Source: Kudoa neothunni (Eukaryota; Cnidaria). Taken from it: a stretch of 64,000 nucleotides of DNA. Location: the NCBI GenBank assembly GCA_964304625.1, contig OZ199840.1, positions 4,030,001 to 4,094,000 on the forward strand. Direction: 5' to 3'. Made by a program: the position numbers and the translations under genes. Every line of letters begins with the position of its first letter. The stretch's first letter is position 1. The notes below the pieces were generated by a model that was given only the letters and a program-made list of their open reading frames with translations, did not search any database and was not told the DNA's origin. Shown piece by piece: positions 1 to 12,966 of this stretch.

Positions 1-2
1 TG

Positions 3-374
3 CATATAGAATATTTGAAATTCGATAAAAGGGATCTAATCGATATATTTCAGCTGTTATCTATTCTCTCGCTTGTGACAGCTAGTATTACCTGTACGGT
101 GGCTATCTTTAAGCAAAAAATGTGGTCTATTGGTTATTTCTTTGTATTGTTTTCAAGTAAATTACTTATTGTTTCTCATTTTGTATGGTTGTTTCTAGCT
201 GTTGGAACTATTTTTTGGAGTGCATTCGAGCTTGATATAGCAATGAATGGCGTGAAACCACATAGAAACCTTGTTATTTGGGCAGGACATGCAATATCCA
301 CTATTATTGTTTCCATTTTCTACAATGTCTCCATATTCCTTTTTTATTTTACTCAAAATGGTCAATTTAGTTAG
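3..374 (+). CDS. C-terminal exon of an unidentified multi-pass membrane protein
   Basis: The frame is open from the first bases of the window to the TAG at 372-374, so the true start lies upstream and the gene is cut by the window edge. The 124 or so visible residues are strongly hydrophobic. I see three or four likely membrane spans: about residues 14-35, 38-70 (one long or two short spans) and 90-115, counted from base 3. The loops carry charged groups such as FDKRD and VKPHR. I do not recognise the family and assign no function. No splice acceptor is obvious within the visible part, so this may be a last exon or the end of a single-exon gene. The hydrophobic pattern and stop-free length in AT-rich DNA argue against chance, but a random ORF cannot be excluded. 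Confidence 0.4.
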   Translation, partial: HIEYLKFDKRDLIDIFQLLSILSLVTASITCTVAIFKQKMWSIGYFFVLFSSKLLIVSHFVWLFLAVGTIFWSAFELDIAMNGVKPHRNLVIWAGHAISTIIVSIFYNVSIFLFYFTQNGQFS

Positions 375-866
375 AATTTCCACTTTTCTATAATGTTCTT
401 GTCTGTTCCTTCCATTTTTCGTCGCATTATATTGAATTAACCAAAATAAGAATCGAAGGTTAAAACTTTTGTTGTTTTATTTTCTTATTAAAAACCTTCG
501 TTACGTTAATATAGGATTATTATGAAAATAATTTTATAGTTAGTAATAGCAAAAAATTATATTTCTTAGGAAACAACCCAACCAACTTGTAATTTAGAAG
601 CGTATAAAACATTAATTCCTTACTATTCTATTCCTGAAGACATTAAATATTAATTCAGGGTTTTGTGTGGCGTTAGCCATTAAAGTCGAATTATAAACTT
701 GAGTAAATGATGATTCATATACGAGAATTATGCATACAGTAAAGATTAGATATGGCTTAATTCCCTATATTCATCATTTTTATTTTCAAAGAGAAGTCAT
801 TTTGAACTATAGTTTTTATTTTATTATTACGGAAACAGTTAAAAATTAAAAAAATTCTTTTATACA
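375..866. other. intergenic, nothing recognised
   Basis: AT-rich sequence between the membrane-protein stop and the first Tigger element. I see no ORF of note, no repeat and no RNA gene. Confidence 0.5.
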
Positions 867-868
867 TA

Positions 869-2768
869 CAGTCAAACCTCGATATTGCGAAGTAAATCGA
901 GGATTCAATTTAACTACGCGGTACGAAATTAGTACGCCATACCGACGAACGCGCGCACGCATTAGAGGGAATTGTATTTTGACGACTTAAGCTATTTTTT
1001 AGTGTGTAGAATCCAGAAAAGAAAATATGTGTTAAGTTTTAAATGACAATTATTTTTATTTTTTGTGAAAAACATCCGATATGATAGTTTTGATTTCTCT
1101 TTTTTTAGTATTGAGATCTGGCGGCCCATTACAGGATGTAGGTCGAATAAACCTCCTGGTTCTCCCGCTATAAAAGTTTCCCTCAAAGTTTTTAATGCTT
1201 CTCCAATTTTCTTTGTAGGGATCTTTTGTATAATTTCATCTGTTTCAGTCTTTTCATTATCAGATTTATCATCTATGTCGCTATTAATGAAGGGGGAAAA
1301 GTTTGCTTCATCGTAAACTTTTTCGTTAATTTTAGAAGCTGATACATCATCAAATTGGGCTAATTGGTTTTAAATCAATAATTTTCGAAAAAATACCTTC
1401 ATTAATGTCATCATATTTTTGAATAGTTGTTGATACTATTAAACATATATTTAATAATTTTAATAAAAAATTACATTCATCAAAAACACCTGACTTTTTG
1501 GAACAATTAGTAATTGTTTCTTTCGAAACATTATCCCAAGCATTTTTATCGTTTTTAAACAATCGAATAAAATGTAGCTTTTTAATATTAATTATCATCA
1601 AATACATTAAACTAATCGAATGAAGAATTTTTTTATAGTTGCTTTTTAACGAGTTTATTATTCCTAAATCGCAAGGTTGTAATATTGATGTAGTATTCTT
1701 CGGCAAAAATAAAAATTTAATATTTTCTAGATCGTCCATGTCTAGGATGGGAAGGACATTGGTCTAGTAAGATTAAAACTTTTTTATTCTCTTTTTCAAA
1801 CATATCGTTAAATTTTTTCATAATTTGAAAAAAGATAGAGGTGTTCATCCATGAGTTTTTCTGTGAAAAATAATCAATTGGTAGATGGGATATATTTTGG
1901 AACCATCTAAGGCCGCGGATACTTTATCTCCTCGGACGTCTTGTTCTGCTTTTAATACGTAAGTCCGCTTATTAATTTATTGGGGAAAAACGCAGTTTTA
2001 TCAACATTAATAATATTTTTTGGATCGTAACTTTTCAGAATATCTTTATTCTCAAGTTTCCACACATATATTGTGGAAGTATCGGCATTAGATGCTTCCC
2101 TACTGGAATCTTACGGAACGAAGCCCCTATATATTTTTAAAGCAAGCCAACCATTCTCTACTTGCGTTAAAATTTTTGATATTATTTTTGTTGGCGATTG
2201 ACAATGCTTTTGCTATTATAGTTTCGCCAGAAATTTGTTTTTTATTATTTCGGGCATTCACAATCCAGTTATAAACTTCGGTATCGATATCTTCATGTTT
2301 ACAGCTAGAAAATCGCATTCTCTTGTTGAAAATAGTGGAATAGGTAACTTTTTGTTCCATTGACAGAATTCCGCTGAGAGTTGAATATTCTTAACAGAAA
2401 TTATCGTTATTATGAATATAAAGTAAAAACATTTGAATATTTAGTACGAATTTCGCTGCGATCATTTTTTGCACTTTTAATTGATTTAATTGAATTATAA
2501 TAACTAATAATTTGATTCTCCTCATCAATATATCGCTGCACATTTGACATCGCCAATTTTTTGCTCACTATCGAATCAAACGCGCAATCCGGACTTTGAA
2601 TTTACTACGCAATATCGAATAATATGTACTTTTGTTTATTTAAAAAATTTTTTGTTTACATTTATTTTATAATATTAACATTATTATACCTAGCATATTT
2701 TCAAATTTTACTAAAATAGACCAAATTCAGGAGATAATGGGCTACTACGCAATACCGAGGCGTGACTT
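869..2768 (-). mobile_element. pogo/Tigger DNA transposon, decayed copy (family 1)
   Basis: The left end CAGTCAAACCTCGATATTGCG and the right end, read on the minus strand as AAGTCACGCCTCGGTATTGCG, form imperfect terminal inverted repeats. Each is flanked by TA, the target duplication of the Tc1/mariner-pogo group. Between them the minus strand holds pieces of a pogo-type transposase in order. About 2360-2127 is the CENP-B/Tc5-type helix-turn-helix region (DIDTEVYNWIVNAR). About 1739-1350 holds the last catalytic segment (FLFLPKNTTSILQPCDLGII). About 1186-1100 holds the C-terminal GLFDLHP motif. The pieces match, in the same order, the better-kept copy at 42733-44777. The copy is interrupted by stops and frame changes and the segment with the first two catalytic aspartates is not open, so it cannot encode a working transposase. 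A CENP-B-like host gene is unlikely because the ends and TA duplications are present. Confidence 0.88.
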
Positions 2769-2770
2769 TA

Positions 2771-2859
2771 TGGTTGCAAGTCTCGTTTTTGAGTGAAAAT
2801 TTTTTATTGTGTGGTTTTTCAAATGTCTCAAATAACCGCACAATATCCATTCTCGACTG
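2771..2859. mobile_element. terminal fragment of the second pogo/Tigger family
   Basis: The last 25 bases, ending CATTCTCGACTG followed by TA, match the terminal repeat of the Tigger copy at 42733-44777. The inner part matches its subterminal TTTTTTATTGCGTGG blocks. Only about 89 bases remain, and the fragment abuts the TA on the right side of the 869-2768 element. Confidence 0.7.
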
Positions 2860-2861
2860 TA

Positions 2862-3270
2862 GATTTAAATAATACTTTTTTGTACCCTCTTAATCCAATA
2901 TATTCAAAGTTAGATCATTATAGCCTGAAAAATCTAATTATCAATTTTCTGATGTAATACAGAAACCGACCCTAAACTATGATGAAAAAAATTTTAAACA
3001 AGTATTTGGCTAACTTAAAATTTTTGAAGAAATATGAAAATCAAGGTATTTAAATAATTGGGAAAATAAATCATTAATTAAAGCCTATCAATAGTAATAA
3101 AAAATACAATAACTTAAAAAGAAATAAAACTGTGTAATTTATTCTGAATTCAGATATTAATAGATGCTACAAAATAAATTTAAAAAATTGCATCATAATT
3201 CTTTGAGGTCAGCATAAAATAAAATCACCATTTAAAATTATTGTAAACTAACAAATAAAAACAACGTGAA
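2862..3270. other. intergenic, 3' flank of the TBC gene
   Basis: AT-rich stretch downstream of the TBC1D9-like stop codon. It probably holds the 3' untranslated region. No feature recognised. Confidence 0.4.
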
Positions 3271-6200
3271 TTACAATGAGTTTTCCAAAAAGTTCATAAA
3301 AACAGGACAGTTAAACATATTGGCTTGAATTACCCGAAAATTTACAACCCAATCGGTGGTGTTGCCGGCCTTTGTACCCATATCTAAATCAGCATGATCC
3401 TCTTGACTTGGAGTTGGGAATGGGGATGGGGATGGGAGTGATCTAGCTAGATCACCAGTTTTAATAATATTGGAAGCTATTTGAGTGATTGACAAGTTAA
3501 GTTCTGATTCATTGGATTGGTTCATGACAATCTGATGCAACGTTCTCCAAAATTGAAGAAATTCATCCTAAATGCCAATTAACAGGTTGTGAATCTAAAA
3601 CATTTAATTCTACAACAACAAATATTACCATTCCCATTGAAGGTAAATATTCATTTGGTAAATCGTTAGTGTTGTCGATTCGATGATCTATTATTGATAC
3701 GGGTTTTGGAGTAGTGGAACCACTATAAATCACAATTAAAGTGAAAAGAGTGTTGTTAACCACCTTTCCGGGTGACCAATATCTAAACTTCGACCAATTC
3801 CCTCAGATTCTTTAGAATCGTCTTTGGGAAGGTTCTTAGATATATCATTTGTGGAAATATTTAAGTGAGACATTTCTTCGAGTAAAATAGTTTCAATTTC
3901 GTTTCCAGCAAAACGGTTCCCTACCAAGATTCGCAGAAGTTATTTTGTAATAAAGTTGATTTCTAAGATAATCTAATACCATTGGTTTCATTTTGATTGC
4001 TATTATTAGCTGAAGTATCGTCATCTTTCACAATACAATGGACCACATAAAGAATATGGAGTCGTTTGGTAGAATCTCCATATATCAGATTGTATATCAA
4101 ATGAATGAACTGGCCGAAATCAATTAATCCACTGTGAACATCTTTTCTCGATATCAACTAATGATTCACATTAGTTGACAAAAAAGACAAGATAATACCT
4201 TGAAAAACTTATGTGCAAACAACTCCCCATATTCGTTATTGTGAGTCCATTTGACAAGGGTGCAAAATAGGTTGGTGAATCTTTTCAAATCAATAAGGTA
4301 ATGATCCATGGAACATTTCCATTTTTGAGAGTCCAGATTTTGTTTAATGACATCGTAAATTTTTGATCCCCAATATCTGGCTTCAAGATAAGCTTTCTAT
4401 AAAAATATCAATGTTTTTTGGTAATTTTGATAAAAAACTTTGAACATTTCGAAAAGAGATTCGAGCTTTTGTTGCTCAAGTGGGTATTTTAATGCGATAC
4501 TTTTGATAATCGAGCGTTGAGCAGACCATTTCAAGAGACTAAAGTTGAAACAATAAATTGTCGATTACATAAATTATCATTTATATAACGTATTCAGTTA
4601 AAATATTTTTTAGTCAACTTCAAATGTGTTAAATATATATAGTCACTCAAAATATTAGTATTTGATGGGTTTTTAGAAAAATGTTTATACCATTGACCTT
4701 TTTATTCAAATCCAACGGGTTTTAACAGAGAGTTAACATTTAAACGAAAAATATGATCATTAATGATTGTTATAAATAAAAAATAACTACCTTTAAAACT
4801 TGGCTTTGAGCGGAGCTTCTCAGCTGATAAATATATTTTTTCATTAATATAACCATGATTAATCTTGGAGTGTTGTAATAATTCAGAAAAGTTCATGAAA
4901 GGGGGCATCTATCGTAGAAACACAAACAATTAAACAAATTTCACATTATAAAAAACCTTTATATTTCCAGGAACTACATCCAAATTATCATATTTCACTG
5001 GAAGATAGTCATGAGAAGAATCAGCTTCGGTAGTAGAGAGGTTTGAAAGAAAAGTATTCAAGACAATCATAGCTTCACTACCATCAACGCATTGTCCAAG
5101 AGATTCTGCGTTAAGTTCAAGGATTTCCATGGTGAACTTTAAAAGTATTTTTATTCCATCCAAAAAGAACATATCAAGCAATAGATACGAGCAATCCAAA
5201 GGAAGTACACTTTGATGCAAAAAATTCAATCAAATACATCAATCTCAGAACTGATCTACTTTATAAAAAGACTTAAAAACCAAGTGAAACATATCATTTT
5301 TATGACATCAAAAGTATTAAGCAGTTGATATATTTTTGGATTTCTTTTCTGAAGCAATTCTTCGATAACAACTACAAATTTCATTGGTAATTAAAGCCCA
5401 TATGAATAAAAAGAAACCTTGGTCAACTTGTGCGCCAGTAATTCGAGTATTGAAATAATTTGGTAGAAGATCCTCGCATACAGTTGTAAGAAGCCAAAAA
5501 CAGTCTTCTTCATTGAGGAAAAGCAGCAGTACTGAAGCAACAATATTCATTGACTGACAATAGCCGACAGTAGGATTTCTGATGGCGTAAGCTTGAAGAA
5601 CTCGTTTCAAACCAAAAATGAATTCTTATTGCGATAGGCCTCATGGTTTGGAAGTGATCTATAATAGTAACTTTATTTGGCCGAATTATGTTAAATTTTT
5701 CTAGTTTATAAATCCAATCAAATATTGGAGATAAATCGTTCGTTCTGATTGCATATGATAGTTGGTTTAATTAATTGATAGTAAATAAAGCTACTATAAT
5801 AAACAAATAATTGAAATAACATTTAAAAAATTTTAAGCATTAAAGAGTTAGATAATTTAATTTTATATTAATATAATAGCTATAATCAACCAATTTACCT
5901 ATGAAGATCCCGCTCTATCTCCTCGGTGACATCCTTGGGTGCACGAGCGGGGATTTCCTCAAGTATTTTCAAATAATATCCCGGATTTTGAGATTTCTAT
6001 CATCAAATTTCACAAATTAACACAAACCAGCAATAATAAAAATATATTTAATGTATATGTGCTTATTACAATTTTTGACGCTCCAGAAAAAATCATCCAT
6101 ATTTGACCTCGTATTTGGGGTGGAACGCCTTGTATAGTGAGGTATGGGACCCGTTTTGTAAAAATCATGCAAATATCTCTAAAATAAAATTTTTTTTGTC

Positions 6201-9200
6201 AACAATATAAAATATTTTTGTAAATTTACTTTCCATTTTCCTCAAATAAATTATTCCAAGAAAGAAGTTTCACATAGTTGAAATAATTGAAAGGATCGAG
6301 TGAGTCAACATTAGTAGCTCCTAAGGCTAGAAGTTCGGCCTCAGATTTAAATGATGCCGTCTCGTAGCATCCTTCCATTTGATGAGCAGTATTTATCGGT
6401 TGCTGTTCAGTGTTCTCTTTGCTATGTAATGATAAAAGAAATCTGATAGAAAAATACGCTGTTTTACATTTGGATTAATTGTTCTTCCTTGTTCAAAACC
6501 GCATTTTCACGCTCCGGCACATTGTTTGATACACATTTTTGTACGAACGCGTAGAGGCTAGCTGGATTTTCGGTATTTAAAAAAACAAATTGCCTCTATA
6601 TAGGTTATTTCACAATAAGTCTGGTTGTTAAATTTTGTGAAAATTTACATCATCGCATTGATCTTTTCACATAAACTGTAAATGCAGCGTCATTTTTCTT
6701 GTCGGTGTTCCCTTTTGACCCGGGTGAAATTACGTATGTTGTCATAAGGTTATAAGGGATAGAAAATTTGAGAAAACGACTTCTCTAATCAAACTTAACT
6801 ACTGTTAGAATTAGTATAATTCATACACTGCACAGAAAACACAAATAGTTAGTTGATAAATATATCATTCCAGGATAGGATGTGCCTTGAAACAAGAAAT
6901 TCGATTTAAATTTCAGTACAGGAAATATAAGGCTTTCATTGGAAGGCATATGAAAGATTTTTCTATAAATTCCAACTTAATATTTTTGATGATAATTGTG
7001 AAATATAAAGTTTATTTAACCAAAAATAATTAGATCATTTTTATTTTAATTTAAGCATGAGGTAAATATATTTATTCTGAAACAAAATAAATTTGGAGAA
7101 GCTAATTACTCGCACAATTTTATCATTTTATCACATAATCCAGAAAAATCATTATTTTAATTACTATCTTTCACAAAAAGGGGGTTTTAATAACAATTGA
7201 ATTTGAGTTATTGTTTTAAAGTCCTCAAAATTTTATTAAATCTCAAAAATCATTCACTTTTGTTTAAGACGGAATTTGTCGAGTTAATTTACAAAAAATT
7301 ATGTGCTGTTGATTATTGTGCAGAAAATATATATAAATCAAAAAGTTTTAGAATCAACGATACATAAGGAATTTTTTAGATTCTAAAAACCTCACATAGA
7401 ATATTTTTTTATATAGCTCCTAGAAAAATTTAATCATCAAATGTAAAATTATTTATAATCGTATTATTAATGATATATATTTTTGTTAAATCGTAGAAAA
7501 CAATCATAATATAAATCAAATAAATGATTATTTTAATATTCAATAAAAATTTCCATCTATGTCACAAAAGAGTCATCTTTTGTTAAAATTTGTCCAAAGT
7601 GATCAGAGATATAATTATAGGTAAGACATAATGTAACTCCACTTGTTACACTTTAACTTTGGATTTTTTTAATCATATTTATAAAGTTATGATCTTCCGA
7701 TGTTTATAATTTTATTAAAAAATTATTTTAACTTGAAATTTTAACTTAACATAAGATAAGAAAAGCCATATAAACAAATTTTTAGGAGTTCTCTCCTCAC
7801 AATTTGGGTTGTGCATAATAACCCGTATGCTAGCGAGTATCAGTCAAGAAAAGGTACGCAAACAATCTCGTTTCCGTTCAACAAAAAACTTCGCTACCCT
7901 TAATTATTTCAAGCATAAAGTTCTGTATAATACAAAATTTGAAAATTCCAATTGTATTTTAATAATCATATTTAGTCAATATATTTGATTAGATTTAATT
8001 ATTCGATGAGCTCTTTAAAATATTTTAATCTGGAAGATAAATCGACATAAAATATACCACCCAAAAATCTTAATTTTCAATCAACTATAATGTTAATTAA
8101 AATATATAAAAAAAACTATCAATTTTGAGATGAAAACATCCGTAATTTATTCTAAAATATTTTTATAATTTAAACCATTAGGCTGTCAATTTCGTCAAAA
8201 TTAAATAACCTTTTACAGGCGACTTAAATCAGTCTAAAGTTATTAACATGAATACTTCAAAAATATTTTGGTATATATTTTTACAAAAAATAATAAAGAG
8301 TTAAGTATTTCGTCTAATTTTCTTACACAACATTGTCTTTTAACAAATTATATTAATCAAAATTAATTAAATTTCTGCTTCAGAATCTAATTTTGTTTGA
8401 TCAGTAATTTATCCGCTATAGGTTAGGTATGCGCGACTCTTATTTGAACTTCATTATTATATCAATGTATCAAATTGAAAATAAATATTTTATACCCAGC
8501 GTATAACAATAATTTCATTAAAATAAATGATAATAATAATAATTCTATCCAAGAAAATGCGTAAAGCGAAAATTTTCTAAGAATTTTTAATAATTATTTT
8601 TCCACAAAATTTAACTACAGGCCTCAAAATAAATCTGTTCAGTCCCCATTGTTTCGTGTCTATCTGTTTATTCAATTACTTTTAATCGAAATTGTGTTCA
8701 TATTAATTATTGCATTCTATTAGCCTAATTATGACATTGAAATTGCAATTACTCCATCTGATGAAAAATTTATCTAGAAACTTCTTGGATCTTTCGGTTA
8801 AGTAATAAGGTTTATTCTAACAAATTAGAGCAATAATTATATTTCAAAAAAATTGTTTATTATTAAGGAATAATTCGTTTCTCAAAAAAACAAAAATTAA
8901 CGTTGATCAAAATAAATCCGTATAAATTAAAGTGCAACCTCGAGGTTCATACATCTCGGAGTTCGACCGAAAGTTTTGAGTTAGAACACGTATAGAAAGA
9001 TTATTCAAAAAAATCCAGTCAGGACAAAAAACAGGGAAGAAAAGATATTCTAGAACAGGGGTGTCCAGACTTGCGCAGATCGGGAGTCAACTTTAAGGTT
9101 GCCCAGATTTTCAAGAGCCACAAGGCATTAAAATCATTTATATACCTCTTCCTTGTTTAAAACTTACATATAATTTTTATTGGTATAATTTATGCTGGGT

Positions 9201-12200
9201 TTTCCAAAAAAGTAAATTTGTAGTTAATTATCCAAGAAACTTTTTCTTTATGAAAAAGGTCGCAAAAATAATAAAATATTTTTCATATTTAATCATGTAT
9301 GATAGTCTGAAAAAGAATAAAATTAAATATTTACGAATAAAGTAATAAAACCAGAATTTAATGTTTTCTGATTTTTTTTAGAAATTGTTTCAAATGTTAC
9401 AATTTTTTTATGTCTCCGCATTATCAGTGAGCTGACGGTAATCCGGTTCGTATGCTGTTAACGCTGTACGAATTAGTTCCATCAGGTGTTCGTTCGTTTG
9501 TAAGTGAGGAAAAGATCCGCAATGTTTCGGTTTTACAAATTTCATCGTTGAATAAATAAACTCATGGCGATAAGTTTTTCCAAAGATAGTACAACTTTGA
9601 GGCAAATTTCTTTTCATTCTGCATATTTATTTTCTAGAACGTATTTGCACAATTCGCTTATTGAGTTGGAATTATGAATCATGTTTAAAGCTTTAATAAA
9701 CGTTTTATTCTTCCGATATCTGTCACTTTGATAATGGATAAACACTAGTTCTAAATGTATTCCTAATGAAACTAGTAATAATTCTAATTCGCATCAAATA
9801 TTAAAACTATATGGTAGTTTGTAATTATGTTTTTTAATCAAAAATATAATCTATTTTATGATTAAAGATTTAATTTTTTTCGCTTGATTAAATAGTTTAA
9901 ACTTTGTATTTTTCTAAATTATCGTTTTGGTTGAATTAAAAAAAATTCTACTAACAAAATTTGTTCAAGAGTCACATGTGGCTCACGATCCATGGTTTGG
10001 CCATCCCTGTTCTAGAAGAAGAGTCGCTCAAGAAAATTGAGCGAACGTCATTGGAAGGGAACCCCCTTACAACCTATCGTATGAAAACCAAAAAATATTT
10101 CCCCTATATTTTATTCTTATTCTTGTTCTGAACATTATTCTTAATATTTATTTGTTATATTTTATAAACATATGGTACACATGCTTTTTCGTAAATAATA
10201 AAAAGGTCATTTATTTGATGCACAACAACGGATTAAACTAATTCTCTTTATTTTGGATGGAAACAAATTATTCAGAATTCGAACACACCTCTGGAACGGA
10301 TTATAGTCGAAGTTCGAGGTTGCACTGTATTTTGGATATTGGCGGTTTCGGCTCTAATTTTGTATAAATGATATTGAATTCATTGTTATTTAGTTTTGAG
10401 AGGTGAAAAAAAATTATTGGCAGTTTAGAAAAATGAAAAATTTTAAAATTAAGCATAACGAATTTTTACGAGATATACTTGTAGGTCGCGGAAATAGCGA
10501 TGAAGATTAGTTGGTGTAGAACTTATCGTTATCTCATTAATATTTTCGTACATTTTCAATATAGTTCAGTTGACTAATTCATCGCAACAAGCCTACCACT
10601 TTACAATCTAAATTTAACTGGGAATAAATTTTGTTGTGTTAAAAAAATCAACAGACGTCAATTTAAATATGGCAGAGGCTATTGGCCCGGCAAAATTTAA
10701 CCATAACCTAGATGTGCGCACGTATGCTGAGAATTTTTAATCTCAGCAACTCCGGCTTACAAGCCGTTCATCGATTTTATTTATTAAATATAGTCAAAAC
10801 TAGTGTCATCTGAATATATAGAAGAAATAAATGGATTGAACGTTGATAAGTTTAATTAATCTTTTTTTTCAATTAATTTCAGTCATTTGCAGAAGCGTGC
10901 CAGCAATTAACTGAATCGATGTCATTGTTACTTAACAATGGCGTGTACTGCTTTTATCATTCACACACAGAAAAGCGTACTAACCCATTTACTTAATAGC
11001 TTCGATAACAAATTTTTGTAATTTACACGAGCTTCCAATTATACCTCAACAAAAAATAACTATCGAGCAATTAATTTAATTGCTCAAATGAAAAATTTTT
11101 CAAAAATATCACGGATTTCCGATTAAACAATTAGAACAAAAATTGCGGTTTATAATTAAGGCATACCTGAAGTAGTTGACTGAGAGTTCTTCACGTAAGG
11201 TCAAATCTTGCTCACTACAGTAAGTGAAATCATCGTTGTCTAAAACTACGAATGACACTTACGATTTGACTTCATCTAAGAATTTAGGTTTGGTCAAAAC
11301 AACCGGTGAGACAATGTCGTTGTCACCATCAACAAATCTATCATGATTGTTTGAATCAGGAGTAACTAGTCATACAATTACTTTTTGTGATTTCTAACAA
11401 CCAGCTGTTTAATGTCAAAGTAGATATCATCAATGTTTTCATTGAAGCTAAATTGAACAGTCTTGTTTTCGTTCCCCTGTTTAAAAAGATGGGTTATTAT
11501 AATTCTCAAAACGACTAAATTCACCCCTTCTTTGTATTCGACGCTTATGGAGTTGAATTCAAACACAAATGAGGATCTGCTCACGTTCTACAATAGAGGA
11601 GGTATATAGGTCATATGGTATCGTAACATGTTTTAACATAGTTGATAGTTACCATTATATTGATAAGTGGATAAATCTTTTTAGTAGTGGTACCCAAAAA
11701 GTGAGAATAAAAGCACAAGTGATTATTTGACAAATAGATTGTTCCACGTAATGGTAGTTTTCCTTGCCAATAGATACAGCCATATTCTAATGACAATCCA
11801 TATTAGCCGCTAGCATAAATAAACGCATTTGTAATAAATCTTGACGCAGTTAGTCAGCCCGTTTTAGTAAAAACATTAAAGTATAGTGCGATTTTTTAGT
11901 TTGACATCCATCAAAAAACAGCGGTAAATAGCTAACTATTATAATTAAAGATAACTTAGATTAAGTCAGACAATATATTAGAAATAAAATTATGGCATCA
12001 GTAGATTGAATAAATCTACTCACACTTAGTAAATGCGTGACTGCTAATAATGGAGTTGACTTTTGAAAAAAATGATTAAACGAATAGTAAGTATAGCAGA
12101 TGTTGATGTATAAGTGCATACTTGCGTGAAGATTTTCTACAACAGGCATATTAAAAAGTTCATAGAATTTGTCGGAAGCAATTTTCTTTTCGCTGACCGC

Positions 12201-12888
12201 TACATCGGATTCTGTATTTTTTGGGGGAGATTTTTTGACTTTTTCTAATGTAAAACCCCCTCAATTACAAAAACTTAAATTAAAATTTTTAGCAACTTGA
12301 ATCCGCCAACGCTAACGAATCATTTTGAATTGTGATCAAACAGCGCACTTTAGAAAATACATATTTTTTTAATTCGTTGGTATCATCAAATCTTGTCACA
12401 GCTATTACAATGAATAATTAGAATCGTATTTATTTCATTACACATGTGTATAGATAATCTTACATAAATTATGTTGTACCAAATCCACTAAATATTTCCA
12501 TTCTTCTTTCAAATCATCTTCTTTCATTCCTTTAGCAATAACTAAGTAGAATTTTTATTAAAATCTGTCAACCCATTCAAATACCAAAGGACGGCTTTGA
12601 CTTAAACAACGAAAATATAATTCGATATTTAAACGGTTTATCATCACACAATCTGTCTTTTTCTTCTGAATTTCTTGTTATTGATTTAATTGATGCAGAT
12701 CTAATCGCTTTCACTAACACATTGCCTTTGTGGCTGGGTAATGACGTTTCAGAGTCGATAACTGTGCTGTCAGTTGAAAAAGTATTGCTTGATTCAGCCC
12801 TTTCTTGTAGCTGGAAATAAATACAATCATTCAATGTTATCCAGAGATTTTTATTCTTGGATTTTGTTTCAACTGGTGTTATCCACAT
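3271..12888 (-). CDS. TBC1D9-like: TBC1D8/TBC1D9-family Rab GTPase-activating protein, spliced gene
   Basis: Predicted Rab GAP of about 1,100 residues in roughly 24 exons. By family it would switch off Rab GTPases on internal membranes. Start: ATG at 12888 (MWITPVE, the family's usual N-terminus). Early exons are 12888-12585, 12541-12464, 12401-12297, 12244-12122 and 11786-11653; their phases agree. Domains in order: N-terminal module; GRAM 1 ([19 protein letters not shown], about 11786); GRAM 2 ([23 protein letters not shown], about 6970-6830); TBC domain from about 6180 to 4930; EF-hand-like region ([16 protein letters not shown], about 4100); conserved C-terminus ([14 protein letters not shown]) from 3567 to the stop at 3271. 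Both catalytic fingers are present: the arginine finger IERDLHR near 5910 and the glutamine finger in GYCQSM near 5560, so activity is likely. Most introns are 40-70 bases, but one of about 4.2 kb (near 11165 to 6970) holds transposons. Near 5614-5618 a five-base homopolymer is one base short for the frame. Confidence 0.92.
8930..10327. mobile_element. pogo-type MITE, interrupted by a hAT element
   Basis: The left end AAGTGCAACCTCG and the right end GAGGTTGCACTG are inverted copies flanked by TA. The same sequence occurs as a shorter, uninterrupted copy at 29244-29615: shared blocks include ACACNTATAGAAAG near the left end and CTGGAACGGATTAT near the right. Without the inserted hAT it is about 435 bases long and has no coding capacity. 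It lies in the long intron of the TBC1D9-like gene. Confidence 0.8.
9056..10009 (-). mobile_element. hAT transposon, internally deleted, inserted in the MITE
   Basis: Ends CAGGGGTGTCCAGAC and GTTTGGCCATCCCTG are imperfect inverted repeats of hAT type. A perfect 8-base target duplication TTCTAGAA lies at 9048-9055 and 10010-10017. On the minus strand 9617-9408 encodes about 69 residues resembling the C-terminal dimerisation region of hAT transposases of the GTF2IRD2/EPM2AIP1 group ([10 protein letters not shown], then [18 protein letters not shown]). The rest of the transposase is missing, so this is a non-autonomous deletion derivative. The preserved duplication shows it jumped after the surrounding MITE was in place. 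Confidence 0.88.
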
Positions 12889-12966
12889 TGGTATAACTGT
12901 CACTTGTAAAAAGTAATTTTTAAACCACGGCCTAGACCAGATAGAAATCAGCCAAGAATTACGCAA

